DNA of 64,000 nucleotides from Biomphalaria glabrata (GCF_947242115.1 NC_074711.1:8429934-8493933); one strand, 5' to 3'. Counted from the stretch's first letter, positions 13,401-26,339 are shown. Translations and numbers: made by a program. The notes: generated from the sequence alone by a model not told the origin.

Positions 13401-16400
13401 AGAGAAGTGAATCAAAGCTTTAGATTTTATAATAACAGTTAGTAATTAATGAAAGTGATATATTAATGGCATAAAAACTAGTGTGGCCTCCTTCAGTCAT
13501 GATGTGACATGGATCATGTCATGGATGATGAGATGAATGCCTGGGCATTAGCTGTGGTCAGAACGATGCTGTGAAACTAGTGTAACTAACTAGTGTACAT
13601 AATAATCAGATTTATAACTAATCAATTTTGTGTTTCATTGAAATAGAAGAAAAGAAATAAGAAAGAAAATAATAAATAGTATAACTACAAATGGATGAAA
13701 CAGTCAACTTAAGACAAAGGGATCTTCACTAGAACTCACAATAATTATGAGCTATAACAAATAGGTTCAGAATGTGAAGGGGAAAGTGGCCTTCAATCAG
13801 TTGACCTCTAACCTTTATTCTGTCCATTCTTTCACACACTTTTCCATTGGGCATTGGAGCTCGACACTTCCATTTAACTGGTTCAAATTTTCCAGGAAAA
13901 CTGAAGACTCGATTTTTGAGAGCGGACAACTCATGCTGTGACAAAAGAAAAAGTGTATTATTAAATATAGATGGTGTCTCAGAAGTTATTATTGTACTAA
14001 AGTACTAAATGTTTTAATCAGTATTGAAATGCCAAATTTTATACAACAAATAAAACAATATTTGTGTTAATCAAAGCTACTTTTAAAGCAAAGAACCATG
14101 CATATTCAAAGAAGATGTATGCATTCTATCTAGAAGATGGTGGTCTATTTTTTAAATAAAAATAGGTTTGTTCTAAATGGTATGCAAATATATTTTTTTG
14201 TCTTGCATTTGGTTCAAAGTAATGAATTGATGTGCTAAAATATTATTGGGAAAATCAAGAATAAAATTTATGAATCAACTTCAAAGACTTAATCTTGTCC
14301 CTAATTGTTATGACTTAATGTTAGTTAATTTCGTGGTATTACAGTGCAAAAAAAAGGTTTTGCCAACCTGATCACACATTTATATTCTTAATGCATTTTA
14401 TATTTTTGGTTTAAATATTAAAATGCTAAAACTATTATTTACCTGTGATGGCTTTTCTGTTTCAGTTTCTTTTGGAGTCCAGAATCTATGCAACGAATCA
14501 TATCTAGTAAAAAAAAAAAAAAGGAAAACTATTTATAATACTAATTTTCATAAAGATAATACCACAACAAAAAAAAATGTATAAAAATACATTAAAGCTA
14601 TAAAGAATTAATGTATAAATACTTATGTATTGAGAAATATCTAACACTTGGAAGTCATGAAGCATATTAGATAAACAACTAAAATTGTTGATAGAAATGA
14701 GTGTTTAGAAACACTTGGAATAAAATAACAAGAGAAATAAGTTATGGTTCCTTACTTAATGACTGATGGAACTTCTATCTGATCAGGATTTTCCCAGCAT
14801 GCTAAATCGGCACCAAATTCAACAAATGGAATATTGGATGCTGTTTCCTGGCTGTTCTGTCTGAACATCTTGGGTGAAGTTGACATTAAGCTGGTAATAA
14901 CATATAGGAGAAAAATAATGCATGCAAGACTCAGTCACCATCATGTAATTATGAGCATAATGGGAAGAATTACTGTTTTAATGTTAGAAGCTGTTCTGCA
15001 GTAGTGAAAGCAATCAACATGATAAGTCTAATCCTAAGCATTAATGATAAATTTTTATCATCTCAGCTATTTTTTAAGGAACATAAAATACATTTTGTTA
15101 TTGCACAGCATATACTTTTTAAATGAAGAATAGAGATGAAATGAAACAGCCTTTTTGTCTGACATCCTTACAAACACACTCACAATCTTGGTTCTTTTTT
15201 TTTAATTTCTAATAAATATAAGTACCCCAGAATATGTTTTAAATCTTTGACTACCTAATTATTCTCCCAGCATTTTTTTGACACAGCCTTTATGTACAGA
15301 TCAAGGCTGGTGCTTTGAAAGTTATTTTTCCATTTTTAATTGCTAAAAACATTATCTTGAATAGTTTTCCTTTTCTAAATATATAGAACTTCCTTTTTTT
15401 AAAGTCCTTTTACCAAGAAACATGTTCTTAAAGAAAAAGCTCTATTTTCTTTCAATTGATGTTCCAGATAGTAGCCTTATGGGATAATGTGTTTTTGAAT
15501 GTGTTAAATATAAAGTTTTGTGAAAATATGAATAAGTATCATAAAAAAAATAATTTCTTATTAATTAGTATAGTTAGTCTGCTTTCATTTTTCCAATCTT
15601 AGACATATATATGGATAATTAGCTTGAGAATTCCATTTTATGTGTTTGAAATGAGTTATATATAAAAAGTTTTAAGACAATAGGATAAATATGATAACAC
15701 ATTTTTTTAATATGGATCATACAATTTTTTTCCAGACCTGGTCTAGGGACTTTTCCACATTTGGTTATTAATATTAAAATAATATTTTGTTTTATAAGTA
15801 TTAGTTTGTGTTACATAACAAGGGCATTGCATTTTCCTTAAATTCAATACCAAATTTATAATTTTCTAATAACAAACAAACAATAAAAGTTATTAAAGTT
15901 AAATTAAAGCATTTTTTTTTTACACTATGAAAGTGCAAAATTAATTATTCCGTCCAAATGTTTAAATAAGTCCAGAGTGAAATTTAAAATTTCTTTAAAA
16001 ATATAATCAACATGGACACACATAAGAAGTTACCTTTGCGACTCAACTTTTGCTAATGCATTTGCCATGGTTGTTGGATCAGCAGCTACTTGTGAAGTCA
16101 ATCTTTCTTTAAGGTTCCAGCCAGTTGATGTTTTACTGGATGATTCACTTGAAACAGTAACAAGCTGAGGTTTTGCTTGAGTTGTAACATTGTCAGTTAA
16201 ACCTGTGTAGTTGAACCATTAATAAATTGCATGAATTTTGAATATATACAAAAGTTTCCAAGGACTGTCAATGCAGAGGGTGAAAGTGGGGATAAGCTCC
16301 CAAGAAATGCTCCCAAGACTTGCACCTCTAAAGGCCTTTGACAGTCAAATCCAGCTCCTGGTCTTCATGTACGATTTTCTCATAAATCCAGCAGAAAATG

Positions 16401-19400
16401 TTCCTACAAAGAAAAAGGGATAAAAAGCGAAACACTGGTGCCTCAAAACCACTCTTGCTTCATAATGATGAACACGTCAGCCTCAATAATGCAACCCATC
16501 TAGGAGAAGGAAAACTCCTTGTGGCCATATTCCCTCGTGTGGGTATTGGGGTCTTGGAAATGACCAATGGTAAAATAACATTCACTGCCCTTTCCACTTG
16601 CATTTCACTAAAGCAAATAAACATGAATTTCCCCAACCCAGGTCCTTTTTGATTGCACTATCCCAGATAGAGAACCATGTTTTAATACTGTCTTACAATA
16701 AGAAGAAAACCCATCATGTGAATTTTCGGAACTGGTGAATATGATAGTGTGAAGGAGCCTGGATTTAGGATGTGATTCCACAGGGCATACCACCTTAGCT
16801 TTCTTACTATAGGTAACTTTCAATCTGGAGATGGATATTCCAGTGATAGCTAGACCTAGATGTTCTTTTACTTCAGCATTGGAGCAACTTTCAAGACCAA
16901 AAACTTTCTTAAAATGCATTGATTATATAAAAAAAAAGTCTGGGGATACCCGAAGCCTACACTAAATGCCAGGAAAACAAAAGAAGAAGAAAAGAATAAA
17001 TAAAAAAAAAATTAAAAAAAATAAAAACCATTTCAAAACAAAAAGCAATGTCACCCTTTTTACATCAAAAGATTTATCCAATGAAAAAATATCATAAAGA
17101 TTACCGATCAGGATGATACATGACTAACTTTTAAAGATATATATTTGGGTCAGTTTGGGTCAAAAGGGGTTGTCCTTTTTTGTGAGTAATAGTTGGGAAA
17201 TTGGTAGAGAGCATTAACATTAAAATACTAAGGACTGGATTTGCAGTTAAGCATTTCTGAGTTTGTTTTGACTGGAAAAAAAAACAACAGTTTTTTTCAT
17301 CAACATGACGCTGACAAAATAAACCTATGTTAAAGGCTGAGACACTTACCATATTCTGCTCTTAAGTGAGGAGGGATGTGTGGCTCGAAACCTTCTTTCT
17401 CAGGAACTTCTTCAAAATCGTCATCTATCAAAGGATATTGATTAAAAAAAATACAATAAGTACATAGGACAATGAATAAAAATTAGCTTTTTATAGATTG
17501 CAAAAGATTGACATGTTAAAATAAAATATAAAAATATTATAAATTGTTTAACTGTTGTCATATCAGTATAAAACATAGAAATATTAAACAATGTTTGATT
17601 GTCTTTCAATTTTTAATTATAATGATAAATGTTTACATTCACTGTTCTTGTAGTTAATAAAAGCAATTATGTAGAAAAAAAAAGATAACCTGTTACAATG
17701 TGGCTTACCTGGCAATCAAATCATCAAATAAGAACAATCTGATATAAACTTTGTAACATGTAAATTATGAGTGAGTCTGGTGTGAATGTACACTTTGGTT
17801 TCTTATAATTATAATGTTTTTTGTTTGGTGTAATGCACCAATTGTAAGACAAATTTCCATACGGACAATAAAGATTATTATTATTATTATTATTAACGTC
17901 TGCAACATTGTGTTGTTCAATAATTACTTTTTCTGATTGATTTAATAATACATCCATTGAATGGAAGATGGTGCAAAACATTTAGATGTCAAATGAAGAG
18001 TTTTTAATTGAATTCTAGTGAAGACAAAATTTTCTTTATTTTAAATTTTAGGATTGTTGAAAACACTGCCTGGTAATTGCTATGAAAAACAGATGAACTT
18101 AATAACACCTGTACTATTGGGCATCTTGGCCACAAAGATGTTGATTAATTTCAATTTATTTAAATGAATTGTAACATTTGTTGACATGAACCTTATTTCT
18201 AGTTTTATTACAAAGATATTTTTTAGTTTTTTTTTTGTTTAATGGGGTTACAAATTAAGCATGTGCAAATTTAATATTTCCCCATGATTTAGTATTAGAT
18301 CTAAACTTTTATATGTTTTCTTTTTGTGCACTGATATTAAAAAAAAAAGAACAAAATATATTAATAATATTTGCTAATAGTAAGTACAGTAAATATTTTA
18401 ACCTGAGTCATCAAGCTTGGTTTTATTTGTTTCCATGGAGACAAGCTTAAGGTCCACACATTTAGACTTGATAGTTTCCAAATGAATTTTAAGATCAATG
18501 GCTGATTTGATATCATTTTCTTTACCTCCGTTCTTACTTAGTATCTGAAAAAAAATCAACATAATATGAAAATTGTCTAAACATAGCAGTATGAGTGTGG
18601 ATGTGTGGCTTAGTGTTGACTAGTTGGTAGCTCAATGCAAGCTTAAAACTGAAACACTTTTAGAGATTAATCAAACACAAAAAAGTTTGATCTTAATCTC
18701 TGTTTATTTTTATTGCTCTAAATCAGACTTCTCATTTGATAGAGAAGACTAATAGGCAGCAGCTAAGTTTGGCTTAGACAGCTGAAGAGCTCTTGCAAAC
18801 ATTATGGTGGGAACTTAATATGATAATTTGAATACTTAATTAGTACAATGCCATTGTGACTCACTGACCTCCAGCCATCTGATTACTTTAGGCAGGTAAG
18901 TATTGTCAATCAGTTTACTGGAGTCTTTTAAAGACTGCATTATGTCTGTGTTGTCCGTAGTCTCTTGAACACTGACTTTATCAGGAACTTCAATGGATAG
19001 TGTGAACTTTGTGCTATTGAATCCATGAGCCACAAGGTCACTCTCTTCATCTTCACAGTCATTATCACTGCTTAAAGATGTGTCATCCATGGATTCAACA
19101 TTATTCAGTAACTTGCCTGAGAGGGAACTCTGTCCAACTTTGGCACTCAAACATTTTGATTTGTCTCTGTCAAGATTAGAGCAATGCGACTTGTTATGAC
19201 TTTGGTTTGATACAGAACAACTTTGGGAAGGTTCCCTACTGTCTAATGAAGCGTTGTTTGCTTCATGTGAAGAAAAGTCCATCAGGGTTTCTTCAGATGT
19301 TGTTGGAAGTAGAAGCTTTAGACAGTTTTCTGTTTCAGTTGCACAGTTCACAATTTCTTGCTGTGTTTCTAGAAATATCAATCAAAATATGCAAACATGT

Positions 19401-22400
19401 AATGTTAATGAGAAAAACAGAAAAGCGAAAAATTAATAAAATCAAATATTTCTTACTTTAATGTATCAATTAAATCAACAAAGAACTTTTGTGTTTATAC
19501 TTGTATCAATCAAGGAAAAAAATATGAATAATTGTGTTTCTTACCTGATATTTCTTTGAGAATTTTCGTCACTTTATCCGCCATTGCTTTCTGTTTTTGT
19601 TTTTCTTCTTTTTCAAGTCGAAGTCTTTCTGCCTGATTCTGAGCTTGTAAGTTTGTGAAATCCACCTTTTGATAGAAAGATAAGTTTATTTTAATGATTA
19701 TCACTATGAAAGACAAAGGCAAATAAAGGGCTAAAAAATAAATAAATAAAGTTCTGATGCAAAGGCTAAGGAAAGATGCTTCTCTAAAAAAAACTTTTGC
19801 TTGAATGTGAGTTTTTTTTTTTCTTAAACTATTTTAGCACTTTGCTGCTAAACAGAAAGGCTAAAAATAAATATTTGACAAAAAAGATTATTTTTAACAA
19901 GGGCAGTGAAGGTAAGCTTGCAAATGCATAGTGGAAAATTAAATCCAGCATGAAATGGAATAGTTCCCGGTAAATGTGATAAATTAAACTGATTTTGAAC
20001 TTTCTAAGAGGAACTTTAGATATTACTAAAATCTACATTGAGTGCAACCCTATAATGGCTGTAACTCTAGCTCTCTATCAAACATAAATATAATCTATTT
20101 ATAGTATAAATTATTTTAATTCAATTTTACAGTGTCATCTTCTTATCTTATATGATACAGACGTTACTTCAAAAAAGAAGATGATTATGTCCTACGCGTC
20201 ATGCATTTAGTCATGCATATTAACCAATGACTTAAATTCAGCCAAGTCACTGGTTTTCCTGGCTAGCTCAGGCAACCCATTCCATGCTCTAATAGCACTA
20301 GGGAAGAAGGAGTGTTTGTACAAATTTGTCCTAGCATATGGGACGAGGAATGTGCCTTTATCTCTGTGTCTTTCAGAGTATTTTATTAAATTTTGTTTTT
20401 GTATTTGAAGATTATGGTTCAGTGTTTTATGTATGATTGCTACTTTACTTTTGAGCCTTCTGTCCTGAAGGCTTTCTAAATTTAGTGATTTTACTAAAGG
20501 TGTTACTCTAGTCAAATGTGAATATTCGTTTGTTATGAATCTCACTGCTCTATTTTGTGTCTGTTCCAGTGTTTTAATGTTTTCTTGAGTTGAGGGGTCC
20601 CAAACAGAGGATGCATATTCTATTATTGGACTAACCAAGGTTAAATAACATTTTAGTTTTATGATCTTATTTGATTTATAGAAATTTCTTTTAATAAATC
20701 CTAATGCTTTGTTTGATTTTTTTGTAGTTTCATCAATATGGGGATTCCATGACAGTTTTTCATTTATTCATGACAATAAATACTTTTCCAAACACACCAA
20801 AGAAACAGAGTGGTGAATAAAATTTCCTTAAATACCTTCAAACTCACATCAATGAAATCCAGGGATGAATCAATTCACATAAATATAAATCACTACTACA
20901 TATTTTATAAATAGTTGAACAACTATACAGACAATAATCTCGATTCACACGCCACTGCTAGCCAACTTGTGCATTGGAACATAACATACAAATTATTAGA
21001 GTTGCATAAAAAAAATACTTACAAATTTACAGTTCTTTAAATAATCGTAGCCATGCACCAACTTTCTGTAGCCTTTACCATACTTCTCATACCAGCGCTG
21101 AATGGCAAGCAGTGTTTCTGACTTCAATTTATTGGCAGCCGCAGAAGGTGGCGGTAAAGGTTTGTTCACCTCAAGAGCTAAAACACAAGAAATATAAAAT
21201 ATATTTTGAATGTAACTCAGAACAATAATTCTGGCAACACTTTGGGGAGAAATAAGATGAAACAAGGCAGAGAACTCTTCTTTGTATTCACTTTGCCTCA
21301 TAGTTTCCTAAAAATAAATTATAAATTCTAGCAATAACTGCATAGTTCCTCTATTTTAAAAATCCCCTATATCCACTAGCTTTTTATTAATTATTTGCTT
21401 TGTCTTATTACATCAATTAAACATTCGTACAATTTTACCTGAAGTTTTCATTTCATGTGGAGAAATTATTGATTAGTAAGATATTCATATTGTTGAATAT
21501 TCAATATTTTTTATATTCATTTGTTATAGTTAAATACTCTCACGGATGAATGTGATTATTTGTGTATATCTATTTTTACATGTCAGTGGGAATGTATGAG
21601 GGAATGACGGCACGAGGATAGATGCCAGTGTGTGATATGATATAAAAGTAAAAAAGTTGTGTTTGTCTTGATGGCTGAGTTTTTTAAAAGAAAAAAAAAA
21701 GCTCCCCTTTCTGATCTTGTTATCTATTGGGCAGATGATGTAAATGTCATCTGTTTCTGTGGCCTAAGAGGCACCCTAAAGATCCCAAAATTTAAAATCC
21801 CAATCTTCACCACCTAGTTATTTAATGTTCTATAATTATAGCTAACACTTGACAAGTTGGGAGAAACTAGTGTAGTTTCTAGTCCATTAATATATATGAG
21901 AGCTGTAACAAATACTGTAATGTTAATATTTTGTAAACAATTTTAAAATCAAACTGAATTCTAAATTCCTTGACTCTACACACAATATTTGTAACTTTTT
22001 CAATGTGAGTAAAAACGTATTTGGATATACCAACCAGTAGTTAATGCCAGAAACTGTTGCAGATGGAGAACTAGAATCTCTCTGAAAGCATGAGATCTAT
22101 TGAATAATTCATCTGCCAATTGGAAGGCGGATAACCTTATCTCCGAGTGATTCTTAGTCAGCTGTTTCATGATCAAGTAGAATGCATAGCGTACATAGTC
22201 GTCAGATTCTCTAAAGAAAATGAAAATTAAATTTTTAATAACTACAAAAATTAGTTGTAAATAATAGTTGAGAATAGGACGAAATAATAAATTTGTTTCT
22301 ATATATCCACAGTAATGTTCTTGCATCTTGCAACTTCTGAGGCATTTCTGTTTAATGCCTATCTATTAGTTTTTGTAACTGCTTTCAGTTCATTACCACA

Positions 22401-24508
22401 ATGTACTTTACATGTTTATTTTTCCGTTTTTTAGTTTTTATTTTCATTTGTTTAGTAGGCTTCATGCTACCAAACAGTTATTGTCAGGACACAGCCTTGA
22501 TTACTTCTTATCAGTTACACAAATAAAATGTCAATTTTTACCTTTACCTATCCCTTAGTCTGTTGGACCGTTGGGGCACCAGGCAAGACTTGTCGACCGT
22601 CTTTCTCCATTCCTCCCTTTTTTTTGCCTTCTTTAGAACCTCTCTCAATGGCAGCCCCGTCCATTCTTTAATGTTGTCCTCCCATCGCTTTTTCTGTCTG
22701 CCTCTTCTTCTTTACCTGGCACTGTTCCCTGAAGGAAGGTCTTTGCGAGCCCAGTAGATCTTGTAATGTGGCCATTTTTTAAGCTTTCGCCTTTTACAAT
22801 GTCAATTAACTTATTTCTAAATCAATTTTTACATGATTTTCAAGTACGTTGGGGGCGCGGTGGCTGAGTGGTTAAACGCTTGGCTTCCGAACCTGGGGTC
22901 CTGGGTTCAAATCTCGGTGAAGACTGATTTTGAATTCCAGGATTTTTAGGGTGCCCCTGAGTCCACCCAACTCTAATGGGTACCTGACTTTAGTTGGGGA
23001 AAGTAGTGGTGGTCACATAACACCCTGCTCGTTAAGCATTGGCTAAATAAACACATGATCTTAACATCAACTGCCCTATAGATCACAAGATCTGAAAGGT
23101 GTACTTTTTTTTTTTCAAGTAGGTTATTTGTGACCATTGGTCTGGAGCTCAAATCCCACTGCGTTGGTTTGTAAACAATGTATCCCAGCAAATTTTACAA
23201 CATGCTAAACATAAATTAGATTTGATAGCCATTTGTATCAAATATTCAACATTTGATAAAAAAATGACAGTTACATAAAACCTAACCATTCACTCATTAA
23301 AACTTTCCTAATTCAAAAGTCTATAGTATATAGATATCATTTTAAAGCGTAGTTAGAGATTTATTTTTGGTTTCAAGAAGCAATAAAAGTAAGTTACCTG
23401 CATAATCGTTTAAATTTTTTAGTCTCCGCTTCAGGAAGTGATGGGTTGCCTGTGTTAGTCAATTCATGGAAACATTTCTTCATCTGTTTAGTGATGTCAG
23501 GATTAAGGGTAGAGACTGATTTTTTCAGTTCTATTGAAAAATATAACCAAGTATGAAATATTTAAATAAAAAAATTAATAAATTACTAGATCTAGATCCT
23601 AGTACAATAGTTATGTGTAAAAACTAGATTTTTTTATAATGTACATAACCATACATAATTAATAATAATCTTTATTATCCATAAGGAAATTTGTCTTACA
23701 ATTAGTGCATTACACCAAACAAAATATTATAATGTGTTCATTTGCAGTTTATCTTCTATATATTACAGAGAGGTTACTTCAAAAAAGAAGATCATTATGT
23801 TCTACGCATTTCATGTTGGTTTTTGTGGCTGATTCATGCAACCCATTCGGTTGTCTAATAGCACTAGGCAAGAAGGGGAGCTTGTACGAATTAATAAATA
23901 CTTTTATTCTAAACTTATAGCATATGGAATAAGAAATGTGCCTCTACTCTATGACTATGTCTCTATGTTTGTGTCTCTCTGAGTTTTTCATTAGGTTTTG
24001 TTTTTCTATTTGTAACTTATGCCCCTGGAAGCCCTATTTATGGTTTAGACTAGATTAGTGTTTCATGTATTATTAACTACTAGACTACTACACTAGTGTG
24101 TGAGTCACTGAGTGTGTCTGAATAAATAACTTTACTTAGTAACCTATTTATTAGTATTTATAACTAGACTCTAGATAATACTAATAGGTAACTAATAGTA
24201 GTCTATATACAATAATCATAATAATGTCAATAATACTAATACATATAGATCTAGTGATGATATAGAATTATAGATTCTAATTCTAGATCTATAGTCACAA
24301 TGAATAGACGGTCATCACAGACATCATCATGATCACTGTCACTAACGACTCACTTAGTTGACTTAGTGTCAGTCAGTCACCAGTGTCACTAGTGTCAGTG
24401 AGTTGAGTGAGACACAGTCAGTCCGACTGAACACCGTGATCGTGAACACGGTGACGGTCACGAAACTTTACTTTGTCACTTGCCTTCCTCAATATTAAGC
24501 TTATCCAT
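9451..24508 (-). CDS. UVSSA: UVSSA, UV-stimulated scaffold protein A (complete, 15 coding exons)
   Basis: Nuclear transcription-coupled repair factor; in known animals it joins RNA polymerase II stalled at lesions through CSA, recruits TFIIH and stabilises CSB. Coding exons (5' to 3'): 24484-24508, 23398-23530, 22035-22210, 21023-21177, 19545-19665, 18869-19368, 18403-18544, 17350-17424, 16034-16202, 14756-14890, 14443-14503, 13813-13935, 12938-13076, 11933-12146, 9451-9547. They total 2,265 bp (754 aa plus stop; human 709 aa), every junction in phase. The N-terminal VHS-like region has [20 protein letters not shown]. The acidic TFIIH p62-binding segment keeps F421 and V424 ([16 protein letters not shown]), with K427 at the place of human K414. 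A zinc finger C588-X9-C598-X7-C606-X2-H609 follows FPGKFEPV. The C-terminal block has ATGHDLGS and [10 protein letters not shown]. The start MDKLNIEE resembles the human N terminus; its exon ends in a GC donor. AATAAA overlaps the stop; others lie at 9271-9276 and 9187-9192. Confidence 0.94.
10000..11510 (+). mobile_element. LINE 5'-type segment interrupted by the TIR element, in a UVSSA intron
   Basis: Excluding 10,334-11,384 this is about 460 bp with AAGCCTTTGACAACTAAGTC, CAGCACCTGTTCTGCTCATG and CTTCCGGCAACTTCTGCAAC. The first blocks match 16,255-16,400, so it is a repeat. It resembles 5' sequence of snail LINEs (inference). Confidence 0.55.
10334..11378. mobile_element. Non-autonomous TIR transposon of unclear superfamily, in the last UVSSA intron
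   Basis: 1,045-bp element with near-perfect inverted ends CAGACCTGCCTACC / GGTAGGCAGGTCTG and a 6-bp target duplication CAAATG at 10,328-10,333 and 11,379-11,384. Subterminal ATGCGTAACG-type motifs recur in both orientations near both ends. The core is AGATCTAGAT-rich with a (TA)n run near 10,433-10,486. It interrupts an older LINE 5'-type sequence. A 108-codon minus-strand frame inside shows no recognisable domain. The 6-bp duplication does not fit hAT (8 bp), piggyBac (TTAA) or Tc1 (TA). Confidence 0.85.
16255..16640 (+). mobile_element. LINE 5'-type segment, in a UVSSA intron
   Basis: GGATAAGCTCCCAAGAAATG, GGCCTTTGACAGTCAAATCC and AGCTCCTGGTCTTCATGTAC match the 10,000 block. Short open frames here have no domain. 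Confidence 0.5.
17715..17897 (+). mobile_element. L2-like LINE tail, in a UVSSA intron
   Basis: Starts AATCAAATCATCAAATAAGA, then the same 3' UTR as at 34,580-34,768 (GTGAGTCTGGTGTGAATGTA; TTGTAAGACAAATTTCC) and an (ATT)n end. Confidence 0.85.
20136..20764 (-). mobile_element. CR1/jockey-group LINE, 3' 630 bp, in a UVSSA intron
   Basis: Open on the minus strand from [19 protein letters not shown] through [18 protein letters not shown] to [17 protein letters not shown] and stop, then the GTAACGTCTGTATCATATAA tail. It shows the region missing from the 2,846 copy. Same orientation as UVSSA and little decayed. Confidence 0.9.
21703..21813 (-). mobile_element. SINE family 1, internally shortened, in a UVSSA intron
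   Basis: Keeps the 3' tail block (CTATTGGGCAGATGATGTAA on the plus strand) and the block around CACCCTAAAGATCCC, but the middle and the tRNA-like head are absent. Confidence 0.7.
22555..22765 (-). mobile_element. LINE 3' end ([10 protein letters not shown] type), in a UVSSA intron
   Basis: Minus strand encodes [32 protein letters not shown] and a stop, the usual C-terminal end of a snail LINE. About 200 bp, 5'-truncated. Confidence 0.82.
22851..23110 (+). mobile_element. tRNA-derived SINE, family 1, full length, in a UVSSA intron
   Basis: Starts GCGGTGGCTGAGTGGTTAAA (box A) with GGGTTCAAATC (box B), about 75 bp of tRNA-like head, then a SINE body to GATCTGAAAGGTGTAC and a T-run. Opposite to UVSSA transcription. 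It serves as the reference copy for the other family 1 copies here. Confidence 0.87.
23652..23735 (-). mobile_element. L2-like LINE tail, reverse, in UVSSA's first coding intron
   Basis: Plus strand ATTAATAATAATCTTTATTA then GGAAATTTGTCTTACAATTA and the CATTACACCAAACAAAAT block: the same 3' end in minus orientation. Confidence 0.82.
23755..24030 (-). mobile_element. CR1/jockey-group LINE, decayed, in UVSSA's first coding intron
   Basis: Plus strand GGTTACTTCAAAAAAGAAGA, CAACCCATTCGGTTGTCTAA, AATAGCACTAGGCAAGAAGG and GTGCCTCTACT correspond to the minus-strand tail and C terminus of the family, with gaps. Confidence 0.75.
24320..24470. repeat. GTCAGT/CACTGA-rich palindromic tract, in UVSSA's first intron
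   Basis: Dense short direct and inverted GTCACT, AGTGTCAG, GAGTGAG and CACGGTGACGGTCACG motifs just 3' of the first coding exon of UVSSA. No repeat family recognised. Confidence 0.5.
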
Positions 24509-25423
24509 CTGTTCATATTACCACTTCATGGGTAATGACAGTAATGTAAAAACGATCTTATACTAAGATTAGATCCGAAATTCTTCGATCATCTAGATCT
24601 AGTCTTGCTAGAAATGCAAATTCAGCATCAATCGCTTCATCAGTCCATCATCAATGTTTACTGTTTACTAAACAAAAAAGATTTGTATAAACTACTTTTT
24701 ATATAGCTCAGTGATAGACATTTTATTATTTCTTCTGTCGGAGAGTTTCTTTTAAGCACAGATCTATATATGAATCTGATCTAGATTTACTTATTTTTAT
24801 TTTGTTTTGGTCAGTGGCAATAAAGATTTAGATATTCTTTTTACAATACCCCTATACTCCATTCAACTCGTACATTCATGGTTCCTTCTAAGTTCTGGGT
24901 GAAACCTGGACACGGATTTCAAAAACGGCACTAACGATTTCCTAGAAATTTGTCTGTGGATCGTTGGAAAAAAATTGCTTGCTCGTTGGCCACACCAGGA
25001 TAGCTCTCTCTCTATATATATAGTTTGACACTTATAATTTTTCAAAGTATAAAAAGAAATAAATTAAATTTGGCCACATAACTTTACGTATGCATGTAGG
25101 CATTATATTATTCAATAATTTAATAAATTAATGTTCATAAACATTTTGCGCATCCTCTTCTGGGTCTAGATCTATTATTATTTGAATATTAGGCCTATAA
25201 GGTCAAGTAGATCAATAGGCCTACAATCGCTTAACAAGGAATATTTCTCAGTGGGGAGGCGAATGGGTCGGGATATTTTTAAAAAATCTAACATTCATTA
25301 GTTATAATATTAATAGAAAAATGTATATTGTATAAAGGAGGTATAGGCCTAATGTCTTTAAAAATAAATATTTCTAAATGTTTTTCTTGATGTGTGTTTG
25401 TTTTGTCTCATTAGTTTAAGTCT
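24509..25423. promoter_or_regulatory. UVSSA 5' flank
   Basis: Should hold the UVSSA 5' UTR and promoter by position. It is AT-rich with AGATCTAGAT motifs and shows no CpG-rich block or clear TATA/Inr pair, so this is positional inference only. Confidence 0.35.
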
Positions 25424-25485
25424 GGCTGCCTGGTCGTGCGGTTTGCACGCTAAACTGTCGTTCAGATTCATCGATGGTCCCGGGT
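25424..25485 (+). mobile_element. tRNA-like SINE head, third type
   Basis: TGGCTGCCTGGTCGTGCGGT followed by CGCTAAACTGTCGTTC and GGTCCCGGGTTCAGC, a tRNA-like promoter pair. Only the head is seen; the rest fades into AT-rich DNA before the LINE at 25,545. Confidence 0.6.
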
Positions 25486-25544
25486 TCAGCGCATCAGGCT
25501 GATAAGTTTTAATGATTGCACTGTTGGCCTATACCTTCTATCAT

Positions 25545-26000
25545 GATGTTTAAAGAATCCCTAAAGACATCCTATACGCTGAGCTTGTAGAGGGAGTCAG
25601 ACCCAATGGCCGCCCAGGACTAACCTATAGAGATGTCTGCTAGCGAGACATGAAAGTCACGGGTATCGACCAAAGTATGTGGGAGGAGATAGCCCATGAC
25701 CGGGCAGCATGGAGACAGACTGTACGTGCTGGTAAGAACTTTGCCGAATGCAAAAGAAACGAAGCTGCATCAGCCAAGAGAAAGAAAATGGAAGCTGCAT
25801 TGTCAGCTAGCCCTGGGACAGATGCATATACATGCACGAACTGTGGCAAATTCTACCGCTCCAGAATTGGCTTGATCAGTCCCTCCAAATTCTGCCCAGT
25901 CCAAGACGTAACCAAATCCAGTGACTCATCTGGGCGCATTCATCATCTTCCAAGACAGAAGGAGCCATATAATTAGCATAGCGACGCACCATAGCTGACG
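25545..26000 (+). mobile_element. LINE 3' end with zinc finger
   Basis: Encodes PKDILYAELVEGVRPNGRPG, a break, then QSMWEEIAHDRAAWRQTVRA and CTNCGKFYRSRIGL...KFC, the terminal C2HC-like finger of a snail LINE. The 51,555 copy is collinear. Confidence 0.87.
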
Positions 26001-26339
26001 GACTTTGAGAGCGACACTTAGTGACGTCACTGATAGTGGGGTTTAGCTTGTTGATGTTAAATTATTCAGTTGGACTTCCAGTTCCAGGTGACAACGGACT
26101 CGACTGTGTCGTTCTTGTTATACAGTTTGTTTTGTTAGTTCGTGTTTGCACTCGTACAAGACACTCACACATCTTCTAAATAATCTGTCGAAGCCAGACA
26201 GCCATCGTACAGCTGCAAGATCAAGGCCTATTACACTTAACATCACCTAACTTTTTATTCTAACACATATATCGCAAGATCCGAAAGGGGTACTTTACTT
26301 TACTATCGAAAGTGTATTATGCGTGTATATTAATACTGT

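Noticed and set aside
22851-22930. tRNA gene with box A and box B
   Set aside because: Head of a repeated SINE; the 3' half does not close a cloverleaf and the body recurs elsewhere in the window.
25640-25976. Zinc-finger protein gene
   Set aside because: Matches the C-terminal end of a LINE also present at 51,550; upstream frame is broken.
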